64,000 nt of DNA from an uncultured Coriobacteriaceae bacterium (GCA_902790135.1 CADAQM010000032.1:1-64000); one strand, 5' to 3'; shown: positions 9,466 through 18,659, counted from the first letter of the stretch. Notes: a model not told the origin generated them from the letters alone. Made by a program: numbers and translations.

Positions 9466-10374
9466 ATGAAACCGATCAAGAAGGGCGCTCAAGGCGCCGC
9501 AGTCGAGGACATTCAGATGCGCCTGGCCGCGCTGGGCTACGAGATCAGCGAGGGCGAGCGCGACAGCCAGACCTTTGGGCCCGCAACAGAGACCGCTGTG
9601 GCCCGCTTTAGGATCGATCACGGCCTACAGCTGGGCTCCGAGGTCGACACGACCACGTGGTCTACGCTGGTCGACGAGGGGTACCGCATGGGTGATCGCA
9701 CACTCTACCTGCGACTTCCCAACTTTCACGGAGCCGACGTGCGCCAGCTGCAGACCTGTCTCAACATCCTCGGCTTCTCCTGCGGAGAGGCGGACGGCTA
9801 CTATGGCGTGCACACCGAGGCAGCCGTCAAGTCGTTCCAGGAGAGCCAGGCACAACTTGCCGATGGCATGGCCTTCCCCGACACCTTTGACGCCATCGAG
9901 CGCCTGCATCACGTGTGGGGCGGCAAGCCCGCCGCGGGCCCCCACCCCATGGGCGGCATGGGCTTCGCGCGCGCAGCTGAGGTGCTCGAGCACGTGCAGA
10001 TCTCCATGGCCGCAGAGGATCCCATCTCGCGCAACGTGGCCGGACGCATCTGGAACCTCGCGTCGGCAACCAACGACAAGAGCGGTCTCGACCTCGTGGA
10101 TGACCCGCACAACGGGCGTGAGGGCGACGATCTCGTGCTGGTGCTGGCAACCTCCCCCATCAAGGCTGGGTCAAAGATGTCCAACCTCAGCACCATCGAC
10201 CTGGACACGCTGCCGCAGCGCATCCGCACGGCCTGCGAGAGCTCTCTGAGCGACCCGCCCGTAATCAGGCTGGAGATGCCCTTTGGCAGCAGCTATGACG
10301 GCACCTTCACCACGGGCGATGCCCAGACGCTCGCCGTAACCCTGCTCGACGTCATCTGCTCGGCATTCGAGTAG
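9466..10374 (+). CDS. Tandem peptidoglycan-binding domain protein
   Basis: The 302-aa protein opens with two PG_binding_1 repeats: KKGAQGAAVEDIQMRLAALG (about 4-23) and the repeat around DVRQLQTCLNILGFSCGEAD (about 92-111). The C-terminal 140 residues are unassigned. The layout recalls actinobacterial CwlM-type proteins (two PG-binding repeats then an amidase_3 fold), but I see none of the zinc His/Glu motifs, so it may be a catalytically dead, regulatory relative. No signal peptide is evident, pointing to the cytoplasm. ATG 9466 is preceded by GGGGAGG; an earlier in-frame GTG-type start is less well placed. Confidence 0.75.
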   Translation: MKPIKKGAQGAAVEDIQMRLAALGYEISEGERDSQTFGPATETAVARFRIDHGLQLGSEVDTTTWSTLVDEGYRMGDRTLYLRLPNFHGADVRQLQTCLNILGFSCGEADGYYGVHTEAAVKSFQESQAQLADGMAFPDTFDAIERLHHVWGGKPAAGPHPMGGMGFARAAEVLEHVQISMAAEDPISRNVAGRIWNLASATNDKSGLDLVDDPHNGREGDDLVLVLATSPIKAGSKMSNLSTIDLDTLPQRIRTACESSLSDPPVIRLEMPFGSSYDGTFTTGDAQTLAVTLLDVICSAFE

Positions 10375-10499
10375 CTCTCAGCCACAGCAACATACAGATT
10401 CCTGGGTGACACACCAACTCCCGGGGAGCAAATGTGTCACCTATGTTGCTCAAAGAAATACAGGCCAGACATTTAACCTGTCTGACCTGCGTAAATGCG

Positions 10500-10574
10500 T
10501 GGCTGGGGCACTAGGATTCGAACCTAGGTTGGCGGCACCAAAAACCGCAGTCCTAACCACTGGACGATGCCCCA
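10500..10574 (-). tRNA. tRNA-Gln (UUG), CCA encoded
   Basis: The reverse strand folds as a full cloverleaf. Acceptor TGGGGCA/TGCCCCA; D arm GTCC/GGAC; anticodon stem GCGGT/GCCGC with loop TTTTGGT giving anticodon TTG; T arm CTAGG-TTCGAAT-CCTAG. The discriminator is G and the 3' CCA is encoded at 10500-10502. It stands alone between the peptidoglycan-binding gene and glmU. Confidence 0.95.
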
Positions 10575-10736
10575 TTATGTACGCTCGGCAAGTGCACCGT
10601 TGAGCACACTTCAGTTTAGCATCCTTTTGCGTAAAGGACACCGACGATACCGCATCTTTGGACGCTCGCGCCACCTCGCGCCAGTACCTATGAGCAAATC
10701 CTGCAAGTGCCGGTGAGCGGTAGGGTTTCGTCGGTC

Positions 10737-10774
10737 TTGTGCGCTAATATGGAACTGTGCTTTATCTCGCACAA
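10737..10774 (+). promoter_or_regulatory. Possible promoter/operator upstream of glmU
   Basis: TTGTGCG (10737-10743) and CGCACAA (10768-10774) form a 7-bp inverted repeat. The left arm doubles as a poor -35 with TTTATC 18 bp downstream as a -10. It is placed about 30 bp before the glmU start. Only the repeat is certain. Confidence 0.3.
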
Positions 10775-10804
10775 ATTGGGACAGCTATCCATCTTGGAGG
10801 CCAC

Positions 10805-12214
10805 ATGTCAATTACCGCGATCGTCCTCGCAGCCGGCGAGGGTACGCGTATGAAGTCCCGTCATCCCAAAGTCGCACATAAGCTCCTCGACAAGCCGCTG
10901 GTTTGGTGGCCGGTCAATGCTGCCCGCGAGGCAGGCGCCGACCGCATCGTCGTCGTTGTGGGACACGGGGCCGACGAAGTCCGCGCCATTTTTGCCAACG
11001 ATCCCGACGTCGAGTGCGTCGAGCAGACCAAGCGCCTGGGTACCGGTCATGCCATGATGTGCGTGCGCGACGCCCTGGGCGACTTCCAGGGTCCGACCGT
11101 CGTGCTCTATGGCGACACGCCGCTCATGCGCGCCGAGACCATCCGTTCGCTGGTCGAAGAGACCACCTCAAACCACAATGCCTGCACGGTTCTCACCATG
11201 AGCCCCGCCGATCCCACTGGGTATGGCCGCATCAAGCGCGACGCCAACGGCGGCGTGGTGGCCATCATCGAGCACAAGGACTGCACTCCCGAGGAGCAGG
11301 CCACGCTCACCGAGTGCAACTCCGGCATCTACTGCTTCTGCGGCAAGCGCCTGTCTGCCAACATCGACAAGATCGACAACAACAACGCCCAGGGCGAGTA
11401 CTACCTCACCGATATGGTCGGCATCTATCACGAGATGGGCGAGCCCGTGGCCGCTCTGCTCGCCACCGACGACAGCGAGCTTCTGGGCGTCAACTCGCGC
11501 GTCCAGCTCGCGCAGGTGACCAAGATCATGCAGCGTCGCATCAACGAGCAGCTCATGGCCTCCGGCGTCACCATGCTCGACCCCGACCAGGTATGGGTCG
11601 GCCCCGAGGTCACCGTCGGCCAGGACAGCGAACTTCTCCCCCAGACCATGCTCTGGGGCAAGACGTCCATCGGAGAAGACTGCCTCATCGGGCCCAACAC
11701 GCGCCTCACCAACGTGACGGTCGCCGCAGGCTCGAGCGTTGAGGAGACCGTCGGCTTTGACACCGTCATCGAGAGCGGTGTGACCGTCGGCCCGCGCGCG
11801 TACCTGCGCCCGGGCACTCATCTGCTCGACGGTGCGCACGTCGGCACGCACGTGGAGATCAAGAACTCCACCATCGGCCGTGGCTCCAAGGTTCCGCACC
11901 TCTCCTACATCGGCGACACCACCATGGGCGCGGGTGTCAACATCGGCGCCGGCTCCATCACCTGCAACTATGACGGTGTCTTCAAGCACCCCACCACCAT
12001 CGGCGACAACGTCTTCATCGGTTCCGACACCATGATGGTGGCACCCGTGACCATCGGCGATGGCGCGCTGGTGGGCGCCTCGAGTTGCATCACGCGCGAC
12101 GTCCCAGCCGGCGCACTGGCCGTGGAGCGCAACGACCAAGTCATGATCGAGGGCTATGCGACAGAGCGCATGGCAAAGCTACGGGACATGAAGGCACGCA
12201 GCGAGAAGGAGTAA
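10805..12214 (+). CDS. glmU: Bifunctional N-acetylglucosamine-1-P uridyltransferase / glucosamine-1-P acetyltransferase
   Basis: Makes UDP-GlcNAc for peptidoglycan and surface glycans. The 469 aa comprise an N-terminal pyrophosphorylase (LAAGEGTRMKS at about 8-18, GTGHAMM) and a C-terminal left-handed beta-helix acetyltransferase (hexapeptide repeats about 255-445, with GAGVNIGAGSITCNYDG and GSDTMMVAP). ATG 10805 has GGAGG upstream; an in-frame ATG 16 codons earlier does not. The prs gene follows after 7 bp, a pairing widespread in Gram-positives that links sugar-nucleotide and PRPP supply. Confidence 0.95.
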   Translation: MSITAIVLAAGEGTRMKSRHPKVAHKLLDKPLVWWPVNAAREAGADRIVVVVGHGADEVRAIFANDPDVECVEQTKRLGTGHAMMCVRDALGDFQGPTVVLYGDTPLMRAETIRSLVEETTSNHNACTVLTMSPADPTGYGRIKRDANGGVVAIIEHKDCTPEEQATLTECNSGIYCFCGKRLSANIDKIDNNNAQGEYYLTDMVGIYHEMGEPVAALLATDDSELLGVNSRVQLAQVTKIMQRRINEQLMASGVTMLDPDQVWVGPEVTVGQDSELLPQTMLWGKTSIGEDCLIGPNTRLTNVTVAAGSSVEETVGFDTVIESGVTVGPRAYLRPGTHLLDGAHVGTHVEIKNSTIGRGSKVPHLSYIGDTTMGAGVNIGAGSITCNYDGVFKHPTTIGDNVFIGSDTMMVAPVTIGDGALVGASSCITRDVPAGALAVERNDQVMIEGYATERMAKLRDMKARSEKE

Positions 12215-12221
12215 AGGCAAG

Positions 12222-13217
12222 ATGTACAGAGATCTGAGCAAGCCCCTCAATGTCGAGAAGGAAATCAAGCTCTACACTGGCACCGGCAACCATGCGCTCG
12301 CTGCCAAGATTGCCGACAAGCTCGGCCTCGAGATCAGTGGCCTTGAGCTGTCCAAGTTTGCAAACGGCGAGGTCTATGCTCGCTTTGACGAGTCGGTCCG
12401 CGGCGACGAGGTCTTCATCATCCAGTCCATCGCAGGCTCCAACGTCAATGACCTGCTCATGGAGCTGCTGATTGCCGCCGACGCCGCCAAGCGCGCGAGC
12501 GCCGCCAGCATCACGGCCGTCATCCCCCACTACGCCTACGCCCGTCAGGACCGCAAGGCGGCTTCACGCGAGCCGATCACCGCACGCCTCGTGGCCAACC
12601 TGCTCGAGTGCGCTGGCATCGACCGCGTGATCACGCTCGACCTGCACCAGGGCCAGATTCAGGGCTTCTTTGACATCCCCGTCACCCACCTGACGGCCCT
12701 GTATCTCTTTGGCGACTACTTCAAGTCCAAGAACTTCGACTGGGACAACACCGTGGTCGTCTCTCCCGACGCTGGCCGCGCCAAGCACGCTAAGAAGCTG
12801 GCCGACTACCTGGGCTGCTCGCTGGCCATCGCGCACAAGGGCCGTCCGCGCCACAACGTGGCAGAGGTCATGTCGCTCATCGGCGATATCAAGGGCAAGA
12901 CCTGCATCATCAATGACGACATGATCGACACCGCGGGCACGCTCGTGGGCTCTATCAACGAGCTCAAGAAGCAGGGCGCGGGCGACATCTACGTCAGCGC
13001 AACCCACGGTATCTTCAGCGGTGCCGCCATCACACGCCTGCAGGAGGCCCCCATCGAGGAGTGCGTGGTCACCGACGCCATTCCGTGCTACATGGCCGAC
13101 CGCCCCGGCTCCAAGATCAAGACGATCAGCGTTGCTGACGAGCTGGCAGAGGCCATCCACCACGTATACGTGAACGAGCCCACCACCGCCATCTTCGGCG
13201 GCGACCTCAACCTGTAG
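12222..13217 (+). CDS. prs: Ribose-phosphate pyrophosphokinase
   Basis: Forms PRPP from ribose 5-phosphate and ATP for nucleotides, His, Trp and NAD. The 331 aa match the class I length. They include FANGEVYARFDESVRG, the flexible RQDRKA ATP loop (about 108-114), DLHQGQIQGFF and the PRPP loop DDMIDTAGT (about 232-240). It is co-transcribed with glmU. pyrE, a PRPP consumer, lies two genes downstream. Confidence 0.96.
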   Translation: MYRDLSKPLNVEKEIKLYTGTGNHALAAKIADKLGLEISGLELSKFANGEVYARFDESVRGDEVFIIQSIAGSNVNDLLMELLIAADAAKRASAASITAVIPHYAYARQDRKAASREPITARLVANLLECAGIDRVITLDLHQGQIQGFFDIPVTHLTALYLFGDYFKSKNFDWDNTVVVSPDAGRAKHAKKLADYLGCSLAIAHKGRPRHNVAEVMSLIGDIKGKTCIINDDMIDTAGTLVGSINELKKQGAGDIYVSATHGIFSGAAITRLQEAPIEECVVTDAIPCYMADRPGSKIKTISVADELAEAIHHVYVNEPTTAIFGGDLNL

Positions 13218-13400
13218 GTCACACAGACACGTATCACGGCGCTACGCCCCGCAGGACACCACCTGTGGGGCGTAGCCTTCTGAGAACGCGCGGGACCCTT
13301 GCTTAGCAGAAAGGTTCCTGCGCAAACGCAGGCAGAGGCACGGGCAAATGCCGCGGTGCCTTATGCTTAAGAGGACGAGCAGATCGTGCAAGGAGGACCG

Positions 13401-13979
13401 ATGGCAGCTGTTCCCAAAGAGGTCCGCATCGTGTGCGGACTGGGAAACCCCGGCAAGGACTACGAGCTCACGCGGCACAACGCGGGCTTTGCCACGATTG
13501 ATGCCCTGGCCGAGCGCTTTGGCGTGCGCTACTGGAAGAGCGAGGGCGGCTGCGATGTGGCCATTGTCAAAACCCATTACGGGCTCGAGACCCACGAGGT
13601 CATTCTCGCCAAGCCGCAGAGCTACATGAACACAAGCGGCGGCCCGCTCTCCAAGCTGGCACGTGCCCACAAGGTCAGCCCAGCCGAGATCCTGGTCGTC
13701 CACGACGAGGTGGACCTGCCACAGGGTCGCATCCAGGTCAAATGGGGCGGTGGGCTCAACGCGCACAATGGCCTGCGTTCGATTGCCGACAAGCTCGGTA
13801 CGCGCGACTTCTCCCGCGTGCGCTGCGGCATCGGTCGTCCGCCCGGAAAGATGAGCGTGGCCGACTATGCTCTGCGCAAGCTCAAGGGCAACTTCGCCGA
13901 CGAGTTTCTCGTCATGGCTCAGGAGGCGGCCGACGCGGTCGAGAAGTGCCTAGCCGAGGGCGTGGAGAGCCAGCTGTAG
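13401..13979 (+). CDS. pth: Peptidyl-tRNA hydrolase (bacterial Pth1)
   Basis: Hydrolyses peptidyl-tRNA to recycle tRNA. The 192-aa product has the family marks GLGNPGKDYELTRHNAGF with catalytic His26, KPQSYMNTSGG, HDEVDLPQG with the catalytic Asp, and the AHNGLRSI helix. ATG 13401 is spaced properly from AGGAGG at 13391-13396; an ATG 5 codons earlier would overlap that site. It is not homologous to the Pth2 at 1100-1540. Confidence 0.94.
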   Translation: MAAVPKEVRIVCGLGNPGKDYELTRHNAGFATIDALAERFGVRYWKSEGGCDVAIVKTHYGLETHEVILAKPQSYMNTSGGPLSKLARAHKVSPAEILVVHDEVDLPQGRIQVKWGGGLNAHNGLRSIADKLGTRDFSRVRCGIGRPPGKMSVADYALRKLKGNFADEFLVMAQEAADAVEKCLAEGVESQL

Positions 13980-14055
13980 ACGTCCGCGCCAACCACGACA
14001 TGCAAGCTCCGCTAAGATGTCCTTGGCGAGCAGAACCATCCGGAAAGGAGGGCCC

Positions 14056-14718
14056 ATGGAGGCCTACAAGCAGGAGTTCATCGAGTTCATGGTGGAGAGC
14101 AACGTGCTCAAGTTCGGTGACTTCACCCTCAAGAGCGGGCGCAAGTCCCCCTTCTTCATGAACGCGGGCGCCTATGTGACGGGCGGTCAGCTCGAGCGTC
14201 TGGGCCGCGCCTACGCGCAGGCAATCCACCAGACCTTCGGCGACGACTTCGACGTGGTGTTTGGCCCCGCCTACAAGGGCATTCCCCTGTCGGTCATCAC
14301 GGCCATCGCCTACCATGACCTCTATGGCAAGGAGATTCGCTACTGCTCCGACCGCAAGGAGGCCAAGGACCACGGTGCCGACAAGGGCCAGCTGCTGGGC
14401 GCCACGCTCGCCGACGGCGACCGCGTGGTGATCGTGGAGGACGTGACCACCTCAGGCAAGTCGATCGACGAGACCTATCCCAAGCTCAAGGCCGCCGCGG
14501 ACGTCGAGGTCGTGGGCCTGATGGTCTCCCTCAACCGCCAGGAGGTCGGCAAGAGCGGCACCATGGCCGCCATCGACGAGGTCTCCGAGAAGTACGGCTT
14601 CCCCACCGCAGCCATCGTTACGATGTCCGAGGTCGTCGAGGCGCTTGACGGAACCGTAATCACGCCGGAGCTCAAGGCAGCCATCGACGCATACTACGAG
14701 CAGTACGGCGTAAAGTAA
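14056..14718 (+). CDS. pyrE: Orotate phosphoribosyltransferase
   Basis: Converts orotate and PRPP to OMP in pyrimidine synthesis. The 220-aa product carries FTLKSGRKSPFFMNAG (substrate loop, about 22-37), GPAYKGIPL and the PRPP motif VIVEDVTTSGKS (about 125-136). ATG 14056 follows GGAGG; the ATG 13 codons upstream reads through the ribosome site. A hairpin terminator lies just past the stop. Other pyr genes are not in the window. Confidence 0.94.
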   Translation: MEAYKQEFIEFMVESNVLKFGDFTLKSGRKSPFFMNAGAYVTGGQLERLGRAYAQAIHQTFGDDFDVVFGPAYKGIPLSVITAIAYHDLYGKEIRYCSDRKEAKDHGADKGQLLGATLADGDRVVIVEDVTTSGKSIDETYPKLKAAADVEVVGLMVSLNRQEVGKSGTMAAIDEVSEKYGFPTAAIVTMSEVVEALDGTVITPELKAAIDAYYEQYGVK

Positions 14719-14743
14719 TAGCCGCTGATTGGTGTCCTTGCTG

Positions 14744-14778
14744 GAGGGCCATCCCGCGCGACGCGAGGGATGGCCCTC
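14744..14778 (+). terminator. Hairpin between convergent pyrE and GT2 genes
   Basis: GAGGGCCATCCC (14744-14755) pairs with GGGATGGCCCTC (14767-14778), a 12-bp stem with an 11-nt loop. It lies 25 bp after pyrE and 23 bp from the opposing gene's stop, so it may serve both. No strong T-run. Confidence 0.6.
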
Positions 14779-14800
14779 TCGTCATATGCATGCAGCGCGC

Positions 14801-15871
14801 CTAACGGTCGACCACGAGCGCGACAAAGACCTTGGGGTTATGGCGCCTGGCAAGGGCAATCAGACGCCCCTCCTGATAGGCGAGGAAGGCGTTTCTGGCC
14901 TTGATGGGCACGAGCATGGTCCGCGTGATGGGAGCGCGCGGACGAACCGTCTCCACGGCGAGCTGTGCGCGGTCGCTGCCTATCATCTTCTTGATCTGTG
15001 CGACACGCTCGCGCCTGGAAAGCGTGCACTGCGGGCTGCAGACGTTCTCGATGCAGCCGACCAGACGATCGATGTAGCGCCGATTGATCATCTCGCTGCT
15101 GGCGGCGTCGCCGATAAGGCCCCAATGCCGATACAGGTCGAGCATCCACTCGTGTTCCTGCTCACGCATCTCGTAGAGCCCCTTGCGCCAGCGCATCGCC
15201 TCCGAGCTCACGTGACCGCAGACGTAGTGGTAGTACGGGTGCTCGACGTTGCCCACGCGCTCGACGTCCTTGATGTAGGAGAGCACGAACGGGAAGGTGA
15301 CCGAGGGGGAATCGTCAAAGCGCAGCCCCAGGTCTTCGATGCGGGAGCGCAGGAAGAGCTTGTTCCAGAGGCTGTAGAAGAGGTTCTGGTCGAACATCTG
15401 CCATGCGGCCGCCCTGAACTCCTGCTGGGTGGGATAGAGGGCGTCTGGACGGCATCTGACCTCGGTTACGTGCTCGCCTGCGTCGCCGAAGAGCGCATCG
15501 ATGTAGTAGCCCGACATCACCAAGTCGAGCAGGGAGTCCTCGGCAAGCTGGACCATATCCTCCAGCATGGTGGGCTCCGCCCAGTCGTCAGCCTCTGCAA
15601 AGTAGACGTAGCGGCCTCGCGCATGGTCGAGGGCATAGTTGCGCGCCTCGGCAGCACCCACGTGGACGAGATGATAGACGCTGATGCGGTAGTCGCGCTC
15701 GGCCATGGAGTCGAGCATCTGACCCGTTCTATCGGTAGACCCGTCGTCCACAATCAGCAGCTCGAAGTCGCGTAGAGACTGGTTGAGTAGGCACTCCACG
15801 GCCCTGCGCACACACCAATCCACATTGTAGGCTGGCATGATCACAGTGACCTGTGGCTGCTTTGGGTTCAT
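14801..15871 (-). CDS. Family 2 glycosyltransferase
   Basis: The 356-aa protein has a GT-A fold start typical of GT2 enzymes: VTVIMPAYNVD, LLIVDDGSTDRTG (Asp42-Asp43) and AEADDW as the metal-binding acidic motif (about 92-97). It would transfer a nucleotide-sugar residue onto a surface glycan or teichoic-acid-like acceptor on the inner membrane face. Donor and acceptor are not predictable. No membrane segment is evident. I took ATG at 15871; a TTG five codons upstream is the alternative. It is a lone gene facing pyrE. Confidence 0.82.
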   Translation of the reverse strand: MNPKQPQVTVIMPAYNVDWCVRRAVECLLNQSLRDFELLIVDDGSTDRTGQMLDSMAERDYRISVYHLVHVGAAEARNYALDHARGRYVYFAEADDWAEPTMLEDMVQLAEDSLLDLVMSGYYIDALFGDAGEHVTEVRCRPDALYPTQQEFRAAAWQMFDQNLFYSLWNKLFLRSRIEDLGLRFDDSPSVTFPFVLSYIKDVERVGNVEHPYYHYVCGHVSSEAMRWRKGLYEMREQEHEWMLDLYRHWGLIGDAASSEMINRRYIDRLVGCIENVCSPQCTLSRRERVAQIKKMIGSDRAQLAVETVRPRAPITRTMLVPIKARNAFLAYQEGRLIALARRHNPKVFVALVVDR

Positions 15872-16038
15872 ACCAGCGGGCTCCAAACTGCCTGAACGAT
15901 TACTGGTGGACGATATGCGTCACACAACACGATTGTTCATTATCCGTTAGACATTTGGATGCCTTATGTTGACCTCGTGCAGTCAGGGGGAATCCAACAG
16001 AATCACAGAGTTGTCTCGGCTGGTAACTCCTTGGTGCG
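15872..16038. other. Intergenic region, promoter side of the GT2 gene
   Basis: This 167-bp gap is less GC-rich than its surroundings and must hold the promoter of the GT2 gene and the 3' end of the metal exporter transcript. I see no convincing -35/-10 pair, terminator or ORF. Confidence 0.4.
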
Positions 16039-17025
16039 CTAGAGCACTACACCCAGAGCGCTTGCCGCAAGGCCGCACGCAACGCCCACCAGATAGACGA
16101 AGACCGCGATCTCCACGTTCTGCCTCGTATCGGCGTTGGTCCTGAAGAGCACGAGCAATCCCATGCCACCAGAGACCAGAAGACCCGCGAGCATGGGTCC
16201 CGTTGCAAGCGCTCCGTCGAGGAAGAGCTGAGCCAGGGCGACCGAGGCGCCGCAATTGGGAATGAGGCCGATCAGAGCCGCAAGGAAGACGGCGCGCACC
16301 GGATGGATGTGCAGCACCGTTGCCATCGTCTCCTGCCCCACCATCTCGATGGCAAGGCCGAAGCACAGCGTGATGGCAAAGATGAAGACCGACACCTCGG
16401 CCGTGTGGATGCAGGCACTGCGCAGGATATGCCACCAGCGTCCGTGAGCGCCATGCGAATGATCGTGGCCGTGCGCATGTCCATGGGAATGATCGTGACC
16501 GTGGTGGTCGTGGCCATGGTCGTCGTGAGAAGTCTGCGCGTCGTCCTCTTCGATGACGCCGCAGTGGCAGTGCGCGCGCTCGCAGAGCTCGGCAATATGC
16601 GGGTGACCGTCGCCGGCGCGGTGCAAGGCGCGCAGGATGACGTCGACGATCAGACCGATAATCAGTCCTATGGCCACCTTGATGCCGATAATGGCTCCCA
16701 GGCGCCCCACGTTGGCCTGGTTGGCCATAAAGACCGGAATCAGCTCGTCAGAGGTCGAGAGAATGACGGCCACGAGCGTACCGCAGGTAATGACGCGGCC
16801 GGCATAGAGCGTTGCCGCCATGGCCGAAAAGCCGCACTGCGGCAGGGCCCCCAGAAGGGCACCCACAACAGGGCCGCTCTTGTCAGCGCGCGCGATGATG
16901 CGCTCCGAGCTGCCTGCAAAGCCATGCTCGATGGCTTCCATAACGACATACGTTATCAATAAGAAGGGAACAAGTTTTACGTTATCGAGTACACTATCAA
17001 CCAACACGTCAACAAGCATGTTCAC
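16039..17025 (-). CDS. Putative heavy-metal (manganese/arsenic-type) exporter with His-rich loop
   Basis: The 328-aa polytopic membrane protein resembles the 10-TM ArsP_2/putative manganese transporter family. Two similar halves each carry a Gly/Pro/Cys signature: LGALPQCGFSA (about 58-68) and LIGLIPNCGASVALAQ (about 253-268), suggesting an internal duplication. Between them is a cytoplasmic-looking loop extremely rich in His and Asp (about 167-193, repeats of HDHSHGHAHG type), preceded by CHC. Such loops bind divalent metals. Metal identity is not shown by sequence. It is divergent from the transglutaminase-like gene, 80 bp apart. No yybP-ykoY riboswitch was found. Confidence 0.75.
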   Translation of the reverse strand: MNMLVDVLVDSVLDNVKLVPFLLITYVVMEAIEHGFAGSSERIIARADKSGPVVGALLGALPQCGFSAMAATLYAGRVITCGTLVAVILSTSDELIPVFMANQANVGRLGAIIGIKVAIGLIIGLIVDVILRALHRAGDGHPHIAELCERAHCHCGVIEEDDAQTSHDDHGHDHHGHDHSHGHAHGHDHSHGAHGRWWHILRSACIHTAEVSVFIFAITLCFGLAIEMVGQETMATVLHIHPVRAVFLAALIGLIPNCGASVALAQLFLDGALATGPMLAGLLVSGGMGLLVLFRTNADTRQNVEIAVFVYLVGVACGLAASALGVVL

Positions 17026-17105
17026 GTAGGGCCCCTCTCGTCTTCGAGTGAACTGTATAAGAATACTCGACCCCGTGCTCTACCTGCCCATTTTGGAGGT
17101 TTTCC

Positions 17106-18590
17106 ATGAAAGATAGCGAGTTGAGCAGCGATTCTAGCGCAATCGACGAACCCGAAGCCGCGCCAATGCCAGCCGAAGGGGAATGCTCTGAAGCCGTCTC
17201 CGCTCTCCACAACGACGCCCCGCAAAGCACTGCTGCACCAGCACCCAAGAAGAATCGGCGACCGCTCCTGATCGCGGCCCTCTTGGTTGTTCTTGCGTTA
17301 GCCTTCCTCATTATTTACCGGTCTCAATCGACGAGAATTTCAGATGAGGACCAATTCGCCTCTAACATCACGCTGACTCTTGACGAGGGATTGCCTGACG
17401 CAAGCGAGGCAGCAGATCTTTCTGCCAAAGTATGGCCGGCAGACGACATGGGGTTCTGGCACGCTCAGCTGAGCGACGATGAGCGCGCGATGTATGACGA
17501 GATTTATCCGCACTTCATGGCGCACGACGAGGCATTTCACCTATCGGGGGCCTTCGTACGCTGCGATGTCGAAACTGAAGGTCTCGCCTATTCCCATGTT
17601 GAGGAAGCCATTCTCAACGATCACCCTGAATTGTTTTGGATCAATCCGTGGATGTCATCGGTCGATAGTTACTACTTCCACTACCCCTATTACGAAGACA
17701 ATCTGGACTGGGGCGCCGACTGCACGATTACCTACCCCGTCTCCGCTGAAGACGCCGAACAGATACGCGCCCAGATGGATGAGGTCGTTGACGGCTTCTT
17801 GCAGACGGTGCCCGAGGATGCCTCAGACTACGAAAAGGCCTTGAGAGCCTATCTGTGGCTTGCCGATCACGTGACCTATGATCAAGAGGCAGGTACGGTC
17901 GATAGTGACGCGGCGGCCGAGCCCAACGCAAAGAAAGCCGATCGAATGGCGCTTGCGCGACTGAACCACGACCAACTAGCCGACTCCGCCCTTGTTGACC
18001 AGCTGTCGGTCTGCGCTGGCTATGCCCGCGCCTACCAGCTCTTGCTCACCCGTATGGGTATCCCCTGCACAATAGTGACAGGTGACTGCCAAGATGGCAC
18101 CAAGGAAGAGCCCTTTGGCGAAAAGGGACCCCACGCGTGGGTCCTCCTCTGTCTCAGCGGCCGTCTGGGCTACTGTGACCCTACTGCGGGGGACAGCGAT
18201 TTTGCCGTTCGGGCGGAAACCATGGACGATTTGGTGTCCGAGGACGAGCTTGAGGGCTTGTCGCCCTCTGAGCAGGCGAAGCTCAAGCTCGAAAGGTACT
18301 ACGAGACCACAGACACCTCAAGACCCGTGGGCGTACACGTTTTGATTGACGACGCGAGCCTCGATTGGCATGGTGAGAGGCTCGAGTACTTCTTTATGAA
18401 CGATGCGCGACTTGACTACACCAACCACTGGCTTGGCGAAAGCGCCCAAGGCGCGATGCCTGTCTGCGAAAAGCCACTCATCGTGGGCATCAGTGGCAAC
18501 CGTTACAACGATTGGCAGTGGAAGGATGAGGACGGCTCGTACCGGTACTACGACTGGAACGTACAAACGGAAGAGCCCTACGGCGCTTAG
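17106..18590 (+). CDS. Membrane-anchored transglutaminase-like protein
   Basis: The 494-aa protein has an acidic/Ala-Pro-rich cytoplasmic N-terminus (1-50), one membrane helix (about 53-70) and a large extracellular part. The transglutaminase-like protease core is seen in SVCAGYARAYQLLL (Cys303), GPHAWVLL (His343) and YCDPTAGD (Asp358), the expected Cys-His-Asp order. Such domains act as peptidases or cross-linkers at the cell surface; the substrate is unknown. GGAGG precedes ATG. Its codons are less GC-biased than the housekeeping genes nearby, as in other surface genes here. A 29-bp hairpin follows the stop. Confidence 0.8.
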   Translation: MKDSELSSDSSAIDEPEAAPMPAEGECSEAVSALHNDAPQSTAAPAPKKNRRPLLIAALLVVLALAFLIIYRSQSTRISDEDQFASNITLTLDEGLPDASEAADLSAKVWPADDMGFWHAQLSDDERAMYDEIYPHFMAHDEAFHLSGAFVRCDVETEGLAYSHVEEAILNDHPELFWINPWMSSVDSYYFHYPYYEDNLDWGADCTITYPVSAEDAEQIRAQMDEVVDGFLQTVPEDASDYEKALRAYLWLADHVTYDQEAGTVDSDAAAEPNAKKADRMALARLNHDQLADSALVDQLSVCAGYARAYQLLLTRMGIPCTIVTGDCQDGTKEEPFGEKGPHAWVLLCLSGRLGYCDPTAGDSDFAVRAETMDDLVSEDELEGLSPSEQAKLKLERYYETTDTSRPVGVHVLIDDASLDWHGERLEYFFMNDARLDYTNHWLGESAQGAMPVCEKPLIVGISGNRYNDWQWKDEDGSYRYYDWNVQTEEPYGA

Positions 18591-18597
18591 CCTCAGG

Positions 18598-18659
18598 CGG
18601 CAACCAAGGGACACGCCCTTTCTTGCCGCAGCAAGAAAGGGCGTGTCCCTTGGTTGCCG
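18598..18659. repeat. Perfect 29-bp-arm hairpin between convergent genes
   Basis: 18598-18626 is the exact reverse complement of 18631-18659, with only CGCA between. It starts 8 bp after the transglutaminase-like stop and ends 6 bp before the truA stop. It could act as a bidirectional terminator, but the arm is much longer than terminators need. It shares geometry (29-bp arms, 4-nt loop) but not sequence with 46440-46501. Confidence 0.85.

Noticed and set aside
17026-17105. A manganese (yybP-ykoY) riboswitch before the metal exporter
   Set aside because: The gap is only 80 bp and shows none of the conserved loops or stems expected.
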